From NCBI GenBank assembly GCA_047967505.1, contig CM106541.1: DNA of 64,000 nucleotides. One strand, written 5' to 3'. Positions 1 to 11,939 of this stretch are shown here, one piece after another (position 1 is the first letter of the stretch; each line of letters starts with the position of its first letter). Position numbers and translations under genes: made by a program. The stretch is from Dipteris shenzhenensis (taxonomy: Eukaryota; Polypodiophyta; Polypodiopsida; Gleicheniales). The notes under the pieces are model-generated. The model did no database searches, was not told the origin of the DNA, and saw nothing but the letters and a program-made list of their open reading frames with translations.

Positions 1-652
1 CATAAAATTTGTCTATCCGTGCATGGATCAACATCTGCAACCTCCTATTCGACCAAGAAAACAGAAGTGACTGTGGCTAAGTGTGAAAAGCATCATCATA
101 CCAAACATCTCTTCCACTGAACTGAAACAGGAAGGCATCCCAGGCTGCTCTCTCTAGGGAATGAATGCCTACCTTCCCTACCCCCTCTTTTGTCTGCGGG
201 CATCTCAACCATTTTGAAATCTCCTCCAATAATCCAAGTCTCGCAATGGGGGACCAAGAAAGCAGCTCCTTCCATAGAAGGACATGATCCCCTCTCAAAT
301 TAGGGGCATACAAGTTTAAAAAGCCAACTTTATGCCCTCCAATTAAAAGAATGATCCACTGAGCTCTAAAGGGGACTATGACTCCATGTCCAATCACCAA
401 GGGGAGCATTGAAGAAGAGACAGAAATGCAAGTACCTCCCCTGGTGCCTAAGGTGGGCGACCAAAAAGTATGACTTGAAAGAATCTTACCCAACTTGGCA
501 CAATCTCTGACATCCAGTTTGTGTTCCTAAAGCATAAGAATATCAATGGGTCCCCCAGTAACACCTAGATGAAGTTGGTTACGAATCAGTTGCCTATGGT
601 AGCGATGCGGCACACATCCGAGGCCTTGAACATTCCAATTGACAATCCTCAT
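1..652 (-). pseudogene. LINE ORF2 endonuclease domain (partial, broken)
   Basis: The frame begins ATGAGG at 652 and gives a W-N-V-Q-G-L-G start, the E-H-K-L-D block with a stop in place of the preceding residue, GGTCISVSSSM, a LNLYAPN block and a W-D-A-F block. These are ordered blocks of the apurinic endonuclease domain of plant L1-like ORF2. Later stops, including one near 81, break it. It was the target-nicking domain of the retrotransposon. Confidence 0.7.
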
Positions 653-1104
653 CGATGAGAGGAAGAGGTCGGATGAAAAATCGTACCTAATCTGGTAGCG
701 GAGACAACCCTCTCGTGGAAAAAATTCCTCCTATCAAGAGGGAAATCAATTGGGAAAAGCACTCCCACACCTACTGAAGGGGAATCTCTGTGGGAAGACA
801 TTGATAACCTGCTCCCCAAAAGTAGAGGGTCCAAATCTGCTAGGACTGCGAAGGAATTCCTGAGTGAAGAATCCGGTCCGGGTGTGCGGAGAATCCTTGC
901 AGATGGTGGAGTAGAAGCAAAAAATCCCTTGCCTCTATCCAGAGCTGAAGAAAGAGGAGCAGAGGAGGAGGGAGGCTGCTGAGGTGGAGGGTCCGGAGAC
1001 ACAGCAATAACATGGGGGCCAGCACTGGCTCTCTCCACAGGTGGTAGCCCCTCCGGATAACCAACTGAGGGGACAAGGGCAACCACATCAGCACTAGGAA
1101 CCAA
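649..1104 (-). pseudogene. LINE ORF1 C-terminal proline-rich segment
   Basis: This open stretch of 151 codons is rich in Pro and Ser in its first half and ends with LRNSFAVLADLD, a motif common at the end of plant LINE ORF1 proteins just before ORF2. It has no complete N-terminus: the zinc-knuckle part lies further right in another frame with an intervening stop. ORF1 proteins of this type bind element RNA. Its terminal TGA shares two bases with the endonuclease ATG. Confidence 0.6.
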
Positions 1105-2395
1105 GACAGGGATGATTCCTGCTTGTAAGGATGAAGGGTCTGTGGCGCCAAGAGTATCCTTCTAAAGTGGAGGGGGGACACCAACTCTAGCTGGCACCCA
1201 ACGGGGGACGACAAGAATAGGATGTGTTGAGGGTCCTAGTCACGCTAAAGAAGAGGGTCCAGGACGAGAGGCTGTAGCCGAAGGTCTTGGGCAAGAGATG
1301 GAAGGTCCAGTAGCACGAGAGGAAGTGGTAGGATGTGCAATATTGTTACGCTCAAGTTGAGACAACATGACCTCGGAAGGGTCAGCAGACATTCTCCTTT
1401 AAGGGATCAATGTTTGTATTATATTTGTTTGGGCTTCACGTAAATGATAAAAAAGGAATCAAGGTCAAGGTCCTTGGTGAGGGGGACATGGCACAAGACT
1501 AGGTGGATTTAAGGCTAAGGGGTCTAAATGCATTAAATGTGCCAAGGGGCAAAAGAATTCAATGATATCCCAAGAGAGGGGTAAATGATGCATTGAGGAG
1601 ATGCCCTTAAATGTAGACATGTGGCACACTAGATCCATCTAGGGAATTGTGGGCTTTGGTATTCAGCATGCAGGTACTTCTCACATGTTAGATTTGGATG
1701 AGCTTGCTGAACCAGAGAAATGGCTGGGCAGTTATTCGTCGTGCCATCCCCTGTTATTTTGTATCCGTCAAATTCGTGGTCTTGGCTGAGCTTGTAGTTT
1801 TGGTTGTGATAAATATGTGCCGCTGAGGTGGTGCATTGAGGCGCTGCACCCGTGGATCTCTTAGGTCTTTTCTTTTTCCTTGGGGCAATCTCTGGCAAAG
1901 TGCCAAGGAGTCCTACAAATACTACAGTGGTCCTGTCTCCCATCGATGTCAACTCTCTACCTGAAGAATGAGCCATCTGGACGCTGAAGCATGATGTGGT
2001 CATCTGTGATATTAGGGTCCAAGACAATGACCCTAACATGCGGCACCCCATCAAATTTGAATGATATCTTGCAAATCAAGCTTCATAACATCCCCATCCA
2101 CATGAACACCTCGAATACATACATGTAGAATTAAAAATGGAGGCATATTGCTAGATAATGCCTAATGGACATTGAGTAGTGTACCAAGTGATAAAATGAA
2201 CTTTTGTTGAAAAATGATTGAGTCCCAATAAAAAATTTTATAAGGATTGATAAACATCCAACACATTTTCCTAACTCATCCTTCTACACTCTAAAATGTC
2301 GTCACATGGCCAAAAATCCCAAAGATTCGACTATATAGATATCTCAATCACTTAGTTGCATGCAACAAGCTCTTGGCTAGGCCTCCAAATAAAAT

Positions 2396-3775
2396 GGAGT
2401 GCCGACAGAAACTCAGTACAAAGACTTTGTATAATTGGATGCTCAAGTATGTGCGGATGTGTGGATTTGTATGTGTGAGAGCATATTTTTATGCTATGGT
2501 CTACACCCACTGTTGGGCGCTAATGATGTCAATGGGGATGTCATAATAGCTAGTCCCTGTTATGCATGATGGAATTTATGGTTTTCAACCTTATGAGTGA
2601 CTATCATGAGATTGAAACTGCACTATGTTGTGTTTTTAGAGGATGAGTTTGGGAATGTTCCTGAATTCATCTAGGTATATGCTTCTGTCGTATTAGCAGA
2701 CATGCAAATTTTGCCTTGCGAAGTTTTCGTCCACGTTGCAGCCTAGTGGTATTGTGATAATTCTTTCTATCTTAAATGGTGTGTTGTCCTATGAGCTAGA
2801 TTTAGATGCTAAAATGAAATCGTTTAGACTTCACAAGCAATTTTAGCTTGAATGAAGAGATTTTGGACTACTTTTTTATTAGCCTTCTCCTTTAGTGCTA
2901 GCCTTCGTCATCGCTGAGTCTTTTGCTCACCTCCGGAGTGCCGACAGAAACTCAGTACGAAGACTTTGTATAAATGGATGCTCAAGTATGTGTGGGTGTG
3001 TGGATTTGTATGTGTGAGAGCATATTTTTACACTATGGTCACACCCACGGTTGGGTGTTGATGACGTCAGTTGGGGATGTCATAGTAGCTGGTCCCTATT
3101 ATGCACGATGGTGTTTATGGTTTTCAACCTTATGAGTAGCCGACTATCATGAGATCGAAACTGCACGATGTTGTGTTTTAGAGGATGAGTTTGGGAATGT
3201 TCTTGGATTCATCTTGGTATATGCTTTTATCGTATTAGCGGATATGGAAATTTCACCTTGTGAAGTTTTCGTCCATGTTGCGGCCTGCTAGTATTGTGAT
3301 AATTCTTTCTATCTTAAATGGTGTGTTGCCCTATTAACTAGATTTAGATGCTCGTTTGGGAGAGACTAAAATGAAATCGTTTAGACTTCCCAAGCAATTG
3401 TGTAGCTTGAATGAAGAGGTTTTGGACTACTTTTTGATTAGCCTTCTCCTTTAGTGCTAGCCTTTATCATAGCTGAGTCTGCCCTTCACCTCCGGAGTGC
3501 CGACAGAAACTCAGTACGAAGACTTTGTATAAATGGGTGCGCATGTGTGGGTGTGTGGATTTGTATGTGTGAGAGCATATTTTTATACTATGGTCTACAC
3601 CCACTGTTGGGCGCTGATGACATCAGTGGGGATGTCATAGTAGCTAGTCCTTGCTATGCGTGATGGAGTTTATGGTTTTCAACCTTATGAATGACTATCA
3701 TGAGATTGAAACTACATTTTGTTGTGTTTCTAGAGGATGAGTTTGGGAATGTTCTTGGATTCATCTAGTTATATG
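2396..3775. repeat. Tandem array of about 550-bp units (2.5 copies)
   Basis: The string GGAGTGCCGACAGAAACTCA recurs at 2396, 2935 and 3494, giving units of 539 and 559 bp and a third unit that stops near 3775. Each unit then has GACTTTGTATA, a run of TGTGxGTGTGTGGATTTG, ATGATGTCA-like text and TTATGGTTTTCAACCTTATGA. Unit 2 and unit 3 differ from unit 1 by scattered substitutions and small indels. No long ORF is conserved between units. I do not recognise the source. It could be a young satellite seed or repeats internal to an unrecognised element. Confidence 0.85.
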
Positions 3776-3779
3776 ATAG

Positions 3780-4646
3780 TTGTTGACATTTCCTTTAGAG
3801 TTATATCTTGATGCAATCTTTTGACAAAAACAAGTTGAAGTGAATGGAGATATTATTTTCTAAGAATCTTACAGCCTGACACTTCAATGAAAAAGCATAC
3901 AAGGTAGCCAAATTTTAATAAGCATAGGAAAAGAGCAAGCGGGCAAGCTATAGAGAGCTATGATGTTAAGGATAACACCAAGATGACTTGGGACAAACAG
4001 TTAACCTTTTCTTATCTAGGTTGGATTGAGAGGTTGATGCATTTAGACTAGCCAACTTTATTGCATTGTATGCTTTTTTTGTGTTTTGATTAGTATTGCA
4101 ATGTAAGGGATTGTCAACATGAAATATCAACTTGTATATCCACAAAGGTAGCCAGCCATGGTGGCATCATGCATCATTGCACATTCACGCTACCACGGGT
4201 TGTACTTGACACATTGCGGGCATGTGAATTTGCTAAGGGAGATGTTATAGGCACTCGTTGGATTGTTTGAAGCGGACAATTGCTTTTGAGGTGTCGGTCT
4301 AATAGAACACAATTTAATGAATGTTAACTTGTATCATCATCGTTAGACCCAACTCTCTCTCTTTGTGTGTGTGTGTGTGTTTATTTATTTATTTTGTTGA
4401 TATTTTTGCATCCCATCGGAGAGCTACATGGCACTAGGATCATAGACGACACTTGATCCCATCTCTTGTCATCTCAAGGTTTTTGAGTTTTTTGTTTGTT
4501 TCAAGTACTAGTTTTGAGTTTCCAAAATCACACTCAGCAAGGGCCTTAGCAAGCCCTTTGCCTCATCCCATAACGGCTTGTGCGAGTTACTTCTTTTGAT
4601 TCTACCTTGTCTCATAGGACCAAGGCACCTCTTGAAGATGGTAATA

Positions 4647-4688
<42 letters not shown>

Positions 4689-7600
4689 GAGGCACACATG
4701 TAAAAAGCACAATAACAAATGCCAAATCACATAATGCACACTTACAAAGCCAAGAAGGAATGCATGCATGTACACCTCACTTAGAAAGAACTCAAATTGA
4801 ATGGGAAAAGATGGAAACAAAGGCTCACATGGGACTTCAACTAAAGAACTTGCAAATCCATAATGATGGGTTAATGTAGTCCAAGAATGATACAAAACAA
4901 CAGATGCAATGCAAGAACACCCATGTCTCCATGGCTAGGACAATGTATGATATCATAAAGAACAAGAAAGCAAATAATCCTATTATATAAGGGGGATAAT
5001 GAGACAGAGACATTGACATCTTTAGTGCTAGATTTTTTACATCACTTTATGGTGGACGACCATAGCCTATTGAATGGAAGTAATTATGAAGACAAAAAGG
5101 TAGACATACCTAATAAATGCTCAAGCGTGGGCATCCATTTTGGGTAATAACTCTGTTCTCCTACAAGGGGAGACTTTTATGTTTAGAAGGACCTCCTTCA
5201 CAAACAACAGAATGAACATAGGAAGTGGTTTGAAGCACATGAAAAAACCAAATGCATGTAATGCTCAAAATCATGGCTAATCTCAGTCACATAACCAAGG
5301 TCATGGGAACAAATGCTGTGATAGTTGTGCAACTAATATAATAAGTTTGAAAATTAACACAGATAATCACATATGGTTGTTTGAGTTTCAAAAAGTAACT
5401 ATTTGATACACATGTCAAACCTATTCTATTGTACAAGGTTGAGGTTTGGGATGAAGGCTCTCACAAAATAGCTAGAATGACATGAAAAAAATTTGGTAGC
5501 AACTTGTGACCAGCTTCTTAGGGGCCAAAATGAACCACAACATGTTACATTTTCCACCTAAAGATCGAAATTCTACCTTTAGAACCACTTCGGAATATAG
5601 GCATGTTTGTAAGCTACAAGACATGCCTAGGTGATAGCCTTCCTTGCCTAGCTTTCGAAGCTAGCTTCAAAAACCCAAAGAGCAAAGTCCTACAATCATG
5701 GAGATCAAACATCCACACTTGTAATGCTTGATGTTACATAGTAACATTTCTAAAAGTATAACATCAACAAAAATATGGATGTGGCTTTTTAAATAAATGA
5801 TGAATTTAATCTGAAATTGATATTAAAGGTTGTAGGAAATCAAATGTATCTATGCTAATCGTTCAACTTGCACATTGCCCAATATAGGGGCTTTTCAAGA
5901 TCCTCCAACATGCATCTCATCAATATTGTTTTGAGCCTTTTAAATTGCTGAGTTAGCCTAATTCTTGCAAATTGATGAGTGTGGATAACAACTTCACTCT
6001 TTATTTCTATGAAAGATGAGGATTAGTAGAAAACACGAAGAACTTTCCATTTTGACATTAGAATGGCCACATAATTGTTCTAAATCATTTGAAGGAATGT
6101 CTTATGGAAGAAAACTTGAACCATGATATTTTAAAGGGGAATACCTTTATTTATGATCTTGAAGGCCTTCAAACTTTGCATTGAGATTTTCTTAATACAT
6201 CTAGGCGTTAAAAGTTTCTAAACCTTTCTAGTAGCTAGGTTGCTTAGCTATCTTTATTATTAGGATAAGATCTAATTGATATTTTGTGATTGTTCAAAAT
6301 GTCCAAGATAATAAAGTATGTTCATCATGAGCAATTGTCACAAGTCTAATAAGCTAAATTTGAAAGTGTGACATGTAAATCCTACTTGATTGGTGTTTCA
6401 AAATTGTTTGGTTGCAAAGTTAAAATACTAAATTGCAAAGGGCATACAATACACAAAGTAATATAAGGGTTTATGTTGAAAATATAAAATAGTAAATAAC
6501 AATATGAGGAACAAAACACAAGCAAAATCAAGCATCTGTGTGTAGCATAGTAATAATCAATCTTGCAAATAGGAAAAACATGGACATACAAAAAAAGTCA
6601 AATATTTCTTAAAATATGATGCCAAGATTTGTGAAGTTGAAATTAAGAATCATATAACAGAAAGAATGAGAGCTTTCTCACTCCAAGGGAAGAAGTAGAG
6701 GCCATTACTAAGAAAATTGAGATGCATGATTTGTTACTCCATTTTTGAAGGAAAGGTCAAAGAGAATCGTTTTAAATAGCATTGATGATGAGAAAATGAC
6801 TAATAGAGGGAAATATTATTTTATGCCCATAATAATTTTTGTATATCTTTAATGGGACTACATTACTAAACGTAGTCGTATGATCCTCTAACCTTCTAGG
6901 AAATCATCTCATTTTGAATGTGAGTTAGAAGTAAGATATTGACAATTGCATGAAGATCTTACTCAAAGTTTCTAAACAAAGTTTTCACCTTCCATCTTGT
7001 GCTATTTAGCTTAACATCGCTACATATGCATTGTATACATACAATGGCACTCTATTTCTTGTCAACCTACATATGCTTTCTATTTTATGTACATTTGCAT
7101 TGAAGAACTTTGATCTTGGAGTGTCATTCTTCCAATGTCTATGATGCTTCACATTCATTTGGTTGCATTTAGCTTAAAATGATGCTTAGCCAAAGTAGGC
7201 ATAATCTTAGGCTATGATGGTAGGCCAGCACAAGGCCCAATGCCCACAAAGGATATCTATGAACTTTTGAATAGCTCAGAACCTTAAAGTTGAGGGGACA
7301 AAGAACAAGATTCTCCATTGGATAGGCCTAAAATGCTTATGCTTGAATTCAACATATATAGATTAATATTACCTAGACAATGGGGTAGGATAACACAATG
7401 GGAGCAAGATAGACCATTTTGACAAAGAGGGATACCTTGAAAGAGAGGTCCACCTATGCCAGTGAACGTCTAATGCATATGTAGTTGGAGCCACATAAGT
7501 ATAACCTCAAGAAGTTGACAAAGGCAAGGATAGTAGGCAATGGATCGTATGGCCATTATTTAAGACCCTCTTGTCAAATAGTGGTATGTCGCCTGTGTAA

Positions 7601-8300
7601 CGATCATTGTTTTTGGGAATTCTAATGGGACTCGTATCGGCCTCCCCATAATACATGGGTATACATGCATGTTCATACACAGGTCAAAGAACTACCTGGG
7701 GGGGAGGGGGTACGGGGATCATTTCGAAAGTAGGAACTTTGTTTTGATCAAGTCTACAAATGGACATCACCATTATAAATAGAGGTGAGCATGCCCAAAT
7801 GCACATTTAGAGATGTTTTACAAAAGAACTTAAATTTTTAGAATTATATTTCCTCTCAAAGACACCAACTATCCATATGGTAGGGGTGGGTATCACCTTT
7901 CTTGGCACTATCACAAGATATTGGCAGAAAGGTGAACTCGTTTCATAACAAGGACACACATGTTAAGGCTACAATCACCCAATAGGGAATTTTGAATGTG
8001 TCAAATTTGAGTTACGAAGCTCAAGGCCTAGTAGGGTGACCCCAAAATGAAGTATGGGAATAAATGTTGCATAGTCATAGAAAGCTTATAGGAAGGTATT
8101 AAATCTCAATATGGAAAAAAGTGACCTTCGAAAATTGTAACTCTTTGCTCATGTGCCAGATGAACAAGCGATTTGTCACATTACTTTAATTCATGTGATC
8201 TTGCCCAAAAAATTCAATAACAATACTTTCGAGAAGCAACACTCAATCTAACGTTAATGTTAAGAATGCAATACATTAATGCCTAGAATATCTAAACCTA
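3780..8300. other. AT-rich intronic or upstream sequence without recognised features
   Basis: Apart from a (TC)n run at 4649-4682 and a short (GT)n at about 4367, this stretch shows only short chance ORFs and no protein motif I can name. It may be part of an upstream IFT121 intron, since the preceding exon was not found. Confidence 0.5.
4649..4682. repeat. (TC)n microsatellite
   Basis: About 17 uninterrupted TC units. The apparent Arg-Glu or Ser-Leu runs in overlapping frames are artefacts of this repeat. Confidence 0.95.
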
Positions 8301-8333
8301 AGCAATAGGAAAGAGGTTAATCAATTATGGCAT

Positions 8334-8334
<1 letters not shown>

Positions 8335-8392
<58 letters not shown>
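8335..8392. repeat. Compound (GT)n(GA)n microsatellite
   Basis: A GT run passes directly into a GA run. It abuts on its right a copy of a LINE 3' end (8400-8510, minus strand), so the array sits where the tail of the inserted element would be. Confidence 0.95.
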
Positions 8393-8396
<4 letters not shown>

Positions 8397-8540
8397 CACT
8401 TTTTTGGGTGAAAATTTGAGTTGCTTTATATTACAAAATCATCATCCCAGAATAGGACGATGAGGAATACATCAAGAGAATACCTCAATATAAGACATAT
8501 ATACATCATGAGAGAGAGAGACACACACACACACAAACAC

Positions 8541-9600
8541 ACCTTTCTTAGTGAGAATTTTGCCTTTATATTACAAAGTCAACATCCCAAAGTGGGATGT
8601 GTTGAAATCTATCAAGAGAAGATCTCAATATAGGACAAATATACATCTTGATCAATAGATCTTGTTTGCAGGCAGTCATAAAAAGATTGTTATTGCAAAG
8701 AGTGTCCGAAGCAAGAGTAAATTGAGAAAATTGGATCACCAAAAACTCTATGATTTTTGTCTTTCCACAGAGTCCTAAGTGCCCAATATCTGACCCAAAG
8801 AAAAAACATATCAAAATCATATCTAGGTGGGTGAATTCCAAACAACCAAAAGCATCTTCCAAAAATAAAACTTGGAAATCTAGTTTTCAAATGTTGGCCC
8901 AGCAATCCAAGGAACTCACATGTATGAGAGCAGTGCCAAAGAAGGTGAGGCATTGTCTCCCGTGGAGCTAAGCATTTGCGACAAATAGTTGGAGCAATAT
9001 ATCTATGTGCCAAAACCTACCTAGATGGAAAAACTCCCTATAAAACTCACCACAGAAACACTTGTTGTCGAAGAGAAAGTTTTGATTTCCAAATCTCATG
9101 CTATCTTCGTCACCACCACTTTGCGCGCGCGACGATTCATATGCCAAAGGTAATTTGTCCGTTGCAAAACCCAAGGTAAGGGCAAAATAACTTTGTAATG
9201 AGAAGAAAGTGTAATATGAGACAACCGCAAAGGACGGCATGTCGAGCCTGGCAAATGAAGAGTCTAGTCTTGCAGCCGGTCTTGTATCCCCAAAGTAGGA
9301 ACTGGAATAAAATTCTGAATCATGGAGATCATGTGACGCCATACCGAACAATAATGCATGCCAAGGTGATATTTTGCAGCAGCAGCCATAGGAAAATCAT
9401 GAATCACATCTGCAACCGAGTGGATCCCCTTGAGACTCAGAAAATAAGAACGTCAAGGCTCTTGCAAAGCAAGCGGCGGAGAAAATACTCTGAACCAATG
9501 AATGCTTTCAGCCCATAGAGAATTCCCCTGTAAAGCATTCATGTCATGCCATCCCAAGTGAAAGAATATGCTTCCAATCCATCAACCTATTGGAAACTAG
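8541..9600 (-). mobile_element. LINE 3' portion with zf-RVT domain
   Basis: On the minus strand, 9013-8690 encodes CRKCLAPRETMPHLLWHC, the Cys/His pattern of the zinc-binding domain found at the C-terminus of plant LINE reverse transcriptases (zf-RVT), then FGRCFWLFG and a W-A-L-R block. The upstream part (9351-9013) gives further ORF2 C-terminal text in shifting frames. The element is 5' truncated near 9600 and its 3' end abuts dinucleotide repeats at 8517-8540. A second, about 110-bp copy of the same 3' end lies at 8400-8510. Related 3' ends occur at 29822-30090. Confidence 0.7.
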
Positions 9601-9717
9601 TGGACATCCTTTGATTCTTCATCAATAGAACCCAAAATAAAGTCCCAAGGAGTTGGCCGCCAATATCCAAAGGTAGGGGTGGTAAATTCTGAGAGCAAAT
9701 GCTGCAATTTTTGCAGG

Positions 9718-9718
<1 letters not shown>

Positions 9719-9802
<84 letters not shown>
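9719..9802. repeat. Compound (CT)n(CA)n microsatellite
   Basis: A CT run of about 46 bp is followed by a CA run of about 36 bp. It is followed on the right by text (TTTTGGGGTGAAAT) like that at the 3' ends of nearby minus-strand LINE copies. Confidence 0.95.
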
Positions 9803-9803
<1 letters not shown>

Positions 9804-9930
9804 ATATATTTTGGGGTGAAATCTTATATTTCTGTGTGGGAAACCCCAAAAGAGGTAAAAACCCACCAATAAGTACAAAGAAAGCCTCAGAGCAAAAGTC
9901 ATGAGGCAGCCAAGTAAAAAGTTACATATC

Positions 9931-9967
9931 AAGCTGGAGGAGGATCAAACACAACTTCCTCCAGCTT
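9931..9967. repeat. Short perfect inverted repeat
   Basis: AAGCTGGAGGA (9931-9941) and TCCTCCAGCTT (9957-9967) are exact reverse complements around a 15-base loop. It could form a hairpin in RNA from either strand. It lies between two dinucleotide arrays in an unassigned repeat segment. Confidence 0.8.
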
Positions 9968-10051
9968 CATATTATTGCTTTGTAAAAACTGATGCAGTGT
10001 AGAAACCACACCATCAATAAAAACAAGCTGTTTTTTGCCCTTGTGATTCTT

Positions 10052-10085
10052 CTCACACACACACATACCTCTCTCTCTCTCACAC

Positions 10086-10165
<80 letters not shown>
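10052..10165. repeat. (CA)n/(CT)n microsatellite, about 110 bp
   Basis: CACACA followed by a long CT run, broken only by a few variant units. It is the longest dinucleotide array in the window. Text right of it resembles the LINE 3' ends at 8461 and 29890. Confidence 0.95.
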
Positions 10166-10826
10166 AATTACCAAAAGGGATGATGAATACATTAAAAACA
10201 TGATATGTGCATGCATGTGCATGTGATTCTCTCTCTCATAATAAAATGATAATTGCTTTAGGAATATCAAATGTGAGCACTAAAGGATGGTCGTTGAGAC
10301 CCTTTGGCAGTCATTAAAAAAAAAAAAAAAGGTGCTAGGAATGGTGCATGCTTTTTAAGAGTTGAAGTATCGATTGTGGAAGAGGGTGAATGGTGTCTCA
10401 TAAATGTATGCCAACGGTCCATAGTCCCCAAATTATTCGACTGCACCTTGTGTTAATTGCCTTTACCCACTCTCCCCTCCTCCCTTTTCAAGGGGCGGTG
10501 ACTCCAGTTTCGCCCCTCTTCTCTCCTCACACTTGGCCTCGTCTTTCAGTAACTAATGGAGGATTTTATTTTATTTTATTGTTTGAGCTAATTTTATTAA
10601 TGGAGGATTTAATTTAATTTGTGTGTTTGAACCCCCAACTAATGAATTAGTATGATTTTTTTGAATGTTAGGGGCACCTATGAATGGTTGTGTAATCTTG
10701 TTGCCTTTTTTTATTTTTGGGGGTGGTAACTTTGCCACCTTGTTGCTTCTTACTCGTTTTCTACACGCTAAATTGATCTTGTAAGCTTTGACAGTTGGCC
10801 GTACAATAACAGTTTGTTGTCCGCAG

Positions 10827-11024
10827 GTGTTGAAGCTGCCCGGAGCTGGAGTCCCAACTGATTTTAAGAAAGATCAGTTTGCTGCAGCCCAGTCTAACCT
10901 CTCGATGAATCAGACCCTCGAAGGCCATCAGGGGTCTGTCCTCGTCGTGCGCTGGAATGAGAACTATCGAAAGTTGACGTCCAGTGATGAACGGGGTCTC
11001 ATTATTGTTTGGATCCTTCACAAG
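10827..11024 (+). CDS. IFT121: IFT121/WDR35 internal exon (WD40 propeller, N-terminal part)
   Basis: This open exon of 66 codons is bounded by an acceptor CCGCAG and a donor AAG|GTTGC. It is in phase 0 at both ends. The product contains [12 protein letters not shown], then a WD-type strand, then GLIIVW, which matches the second part of the N-terminal WD40 propeller of IFT121 (WDR35), a component of the IFT-A complex that drives retrograde transport and membrane-protein entry in cilia. The sequence continues in frame into the exon at 25437. The stretch before SNLSMNQ (about residues 1-22) is the linker that is variable between species. I looked upstream for the first coding exon, which should encode the MFFYLSKK-type start and a CGGEDGLL-type strand, and did not find it, so it probably lies left of the window or is too divergent to see. 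Family assignment rests on recognition of conserved blocks, not on a search. Confidence 0.9.
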
Positions 11025-11269
11025 GTTGCAAACCTTTCCTCTATGGCTTTCACGCAAACCACGAGTGCTTGTCTGGCAAGTGCATTGCTCACTACCCTTT
11101 TAGTATGCAGAATGTTTTTCTCTCTTGTGGAAATTGTTTTTCCTATCGTTATGCATGTGGCTCGTACGCTGTTTGGAAGCTGCCGTTTGTAAGATTCTTT
11201 GGAGTTGTAATGCGATGAAGTCCATACATACTCTGTACATACTTTGTATCCTTTTCTTACTAAAGCCAG

Positions 11270-11271
<2 letters not shown>

Positions 11272-11305
<34 letters not shown>
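11272..11305. repeat. (CT)n microsatellite
   Basis: About 17 CT units in the intron right after the exon ending at 11024. Confidence 0.95.
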
Positions 11306-11308
<3 letters not shown>

Positions 11309-11939
11309 TTTCCATAGTTTTAATGCAGCGCTTTTCCGAGCGAATATATATCAACAATCTAAACGCTGCATGTTGCTGGTGTCATAGTTCTGGGCAGCTA
11401 GATCAAACTGACATTAATGTGCGCTCCATCCTGTTTCTGGCCTCTCACAGTCTCTCGGACAGGAAAGATAATCTATCTCCCAAGGTTTAGTGGAAAATGG
11501 ACAGTCTGAGGTTGAACTCAGCTCCATCCTTGCATGCAGGACTACAGATATCTCCCATTGATCCTTCTCAGTTGTAGTAGCCTATCCTTTGATTTTGCAC
11601 CTAGTCCTTATCTCCTTGCAGTCAACACCCCAATATGCATTGAGAGTCACAGCAAAGTTGGCCTTCTTGTGTACAACCTTGCTATAAGTTACAAGAACTT
11701 TGTACACGAGACGACAAACTTTGCTAATTTGGCAACTTCGAGCTGGGATAATGGGTTTCCTTGTGCACTGTCAAAGAACATGTGGACACAGGGGAAGAGT
11801 ATTGACAACCATCTCAGGAAAACGTAATGTCACACCCAAAAGCTATCTTAACATTGTGGGCCTTTCAGCAAAACTTGTGGGAACGTGGAATGGCTTATGT
11901 GAAAACTAGGTGGAGAAAAGAGTAGCAACAAGGTCCCAA

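Larger units (their letters stand above)
1..2060 (-). mobile_element. LINE (L1-like) 5' half: ORF1 with zinc knuckle and endonuclease
   Basis: Read on the minus strand, positions about 1990-1860 encode a CCHC knuckle (CSICRTPWHFARDC) followed by a lysine-rich stretch. Positions 1380-649 encode a proline/serine-rich ORF1 tail. Positions 652 to beyond 1 encode an AP-type endonuclease with WNVQGLG and LNLYAPN blocks. A stop occurs before EHKLD in the endonuclease and another before the zinc-knuckle domain, so the element is dead. ORF1 ends in TGA overlapping the ATG of ORF2 (see the findings). The element leaves the window at the left edge, so its reverse transcriptase is not visible. Confidence 0.8.

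Noticed and set aside
8335-10165. CRISPR-like or structured repeat array
   Set aside because: The repeats are simple dinucleotides and transposon ends in a plant nuclear context. There are no uniform repeats with unique spacers.
9597-10270. Frames with long Arg-Glu or Cys-Val runs
   Set aside because: Products of the CT/CA arrays. No sequence outside the arrays resembles a protein domain.
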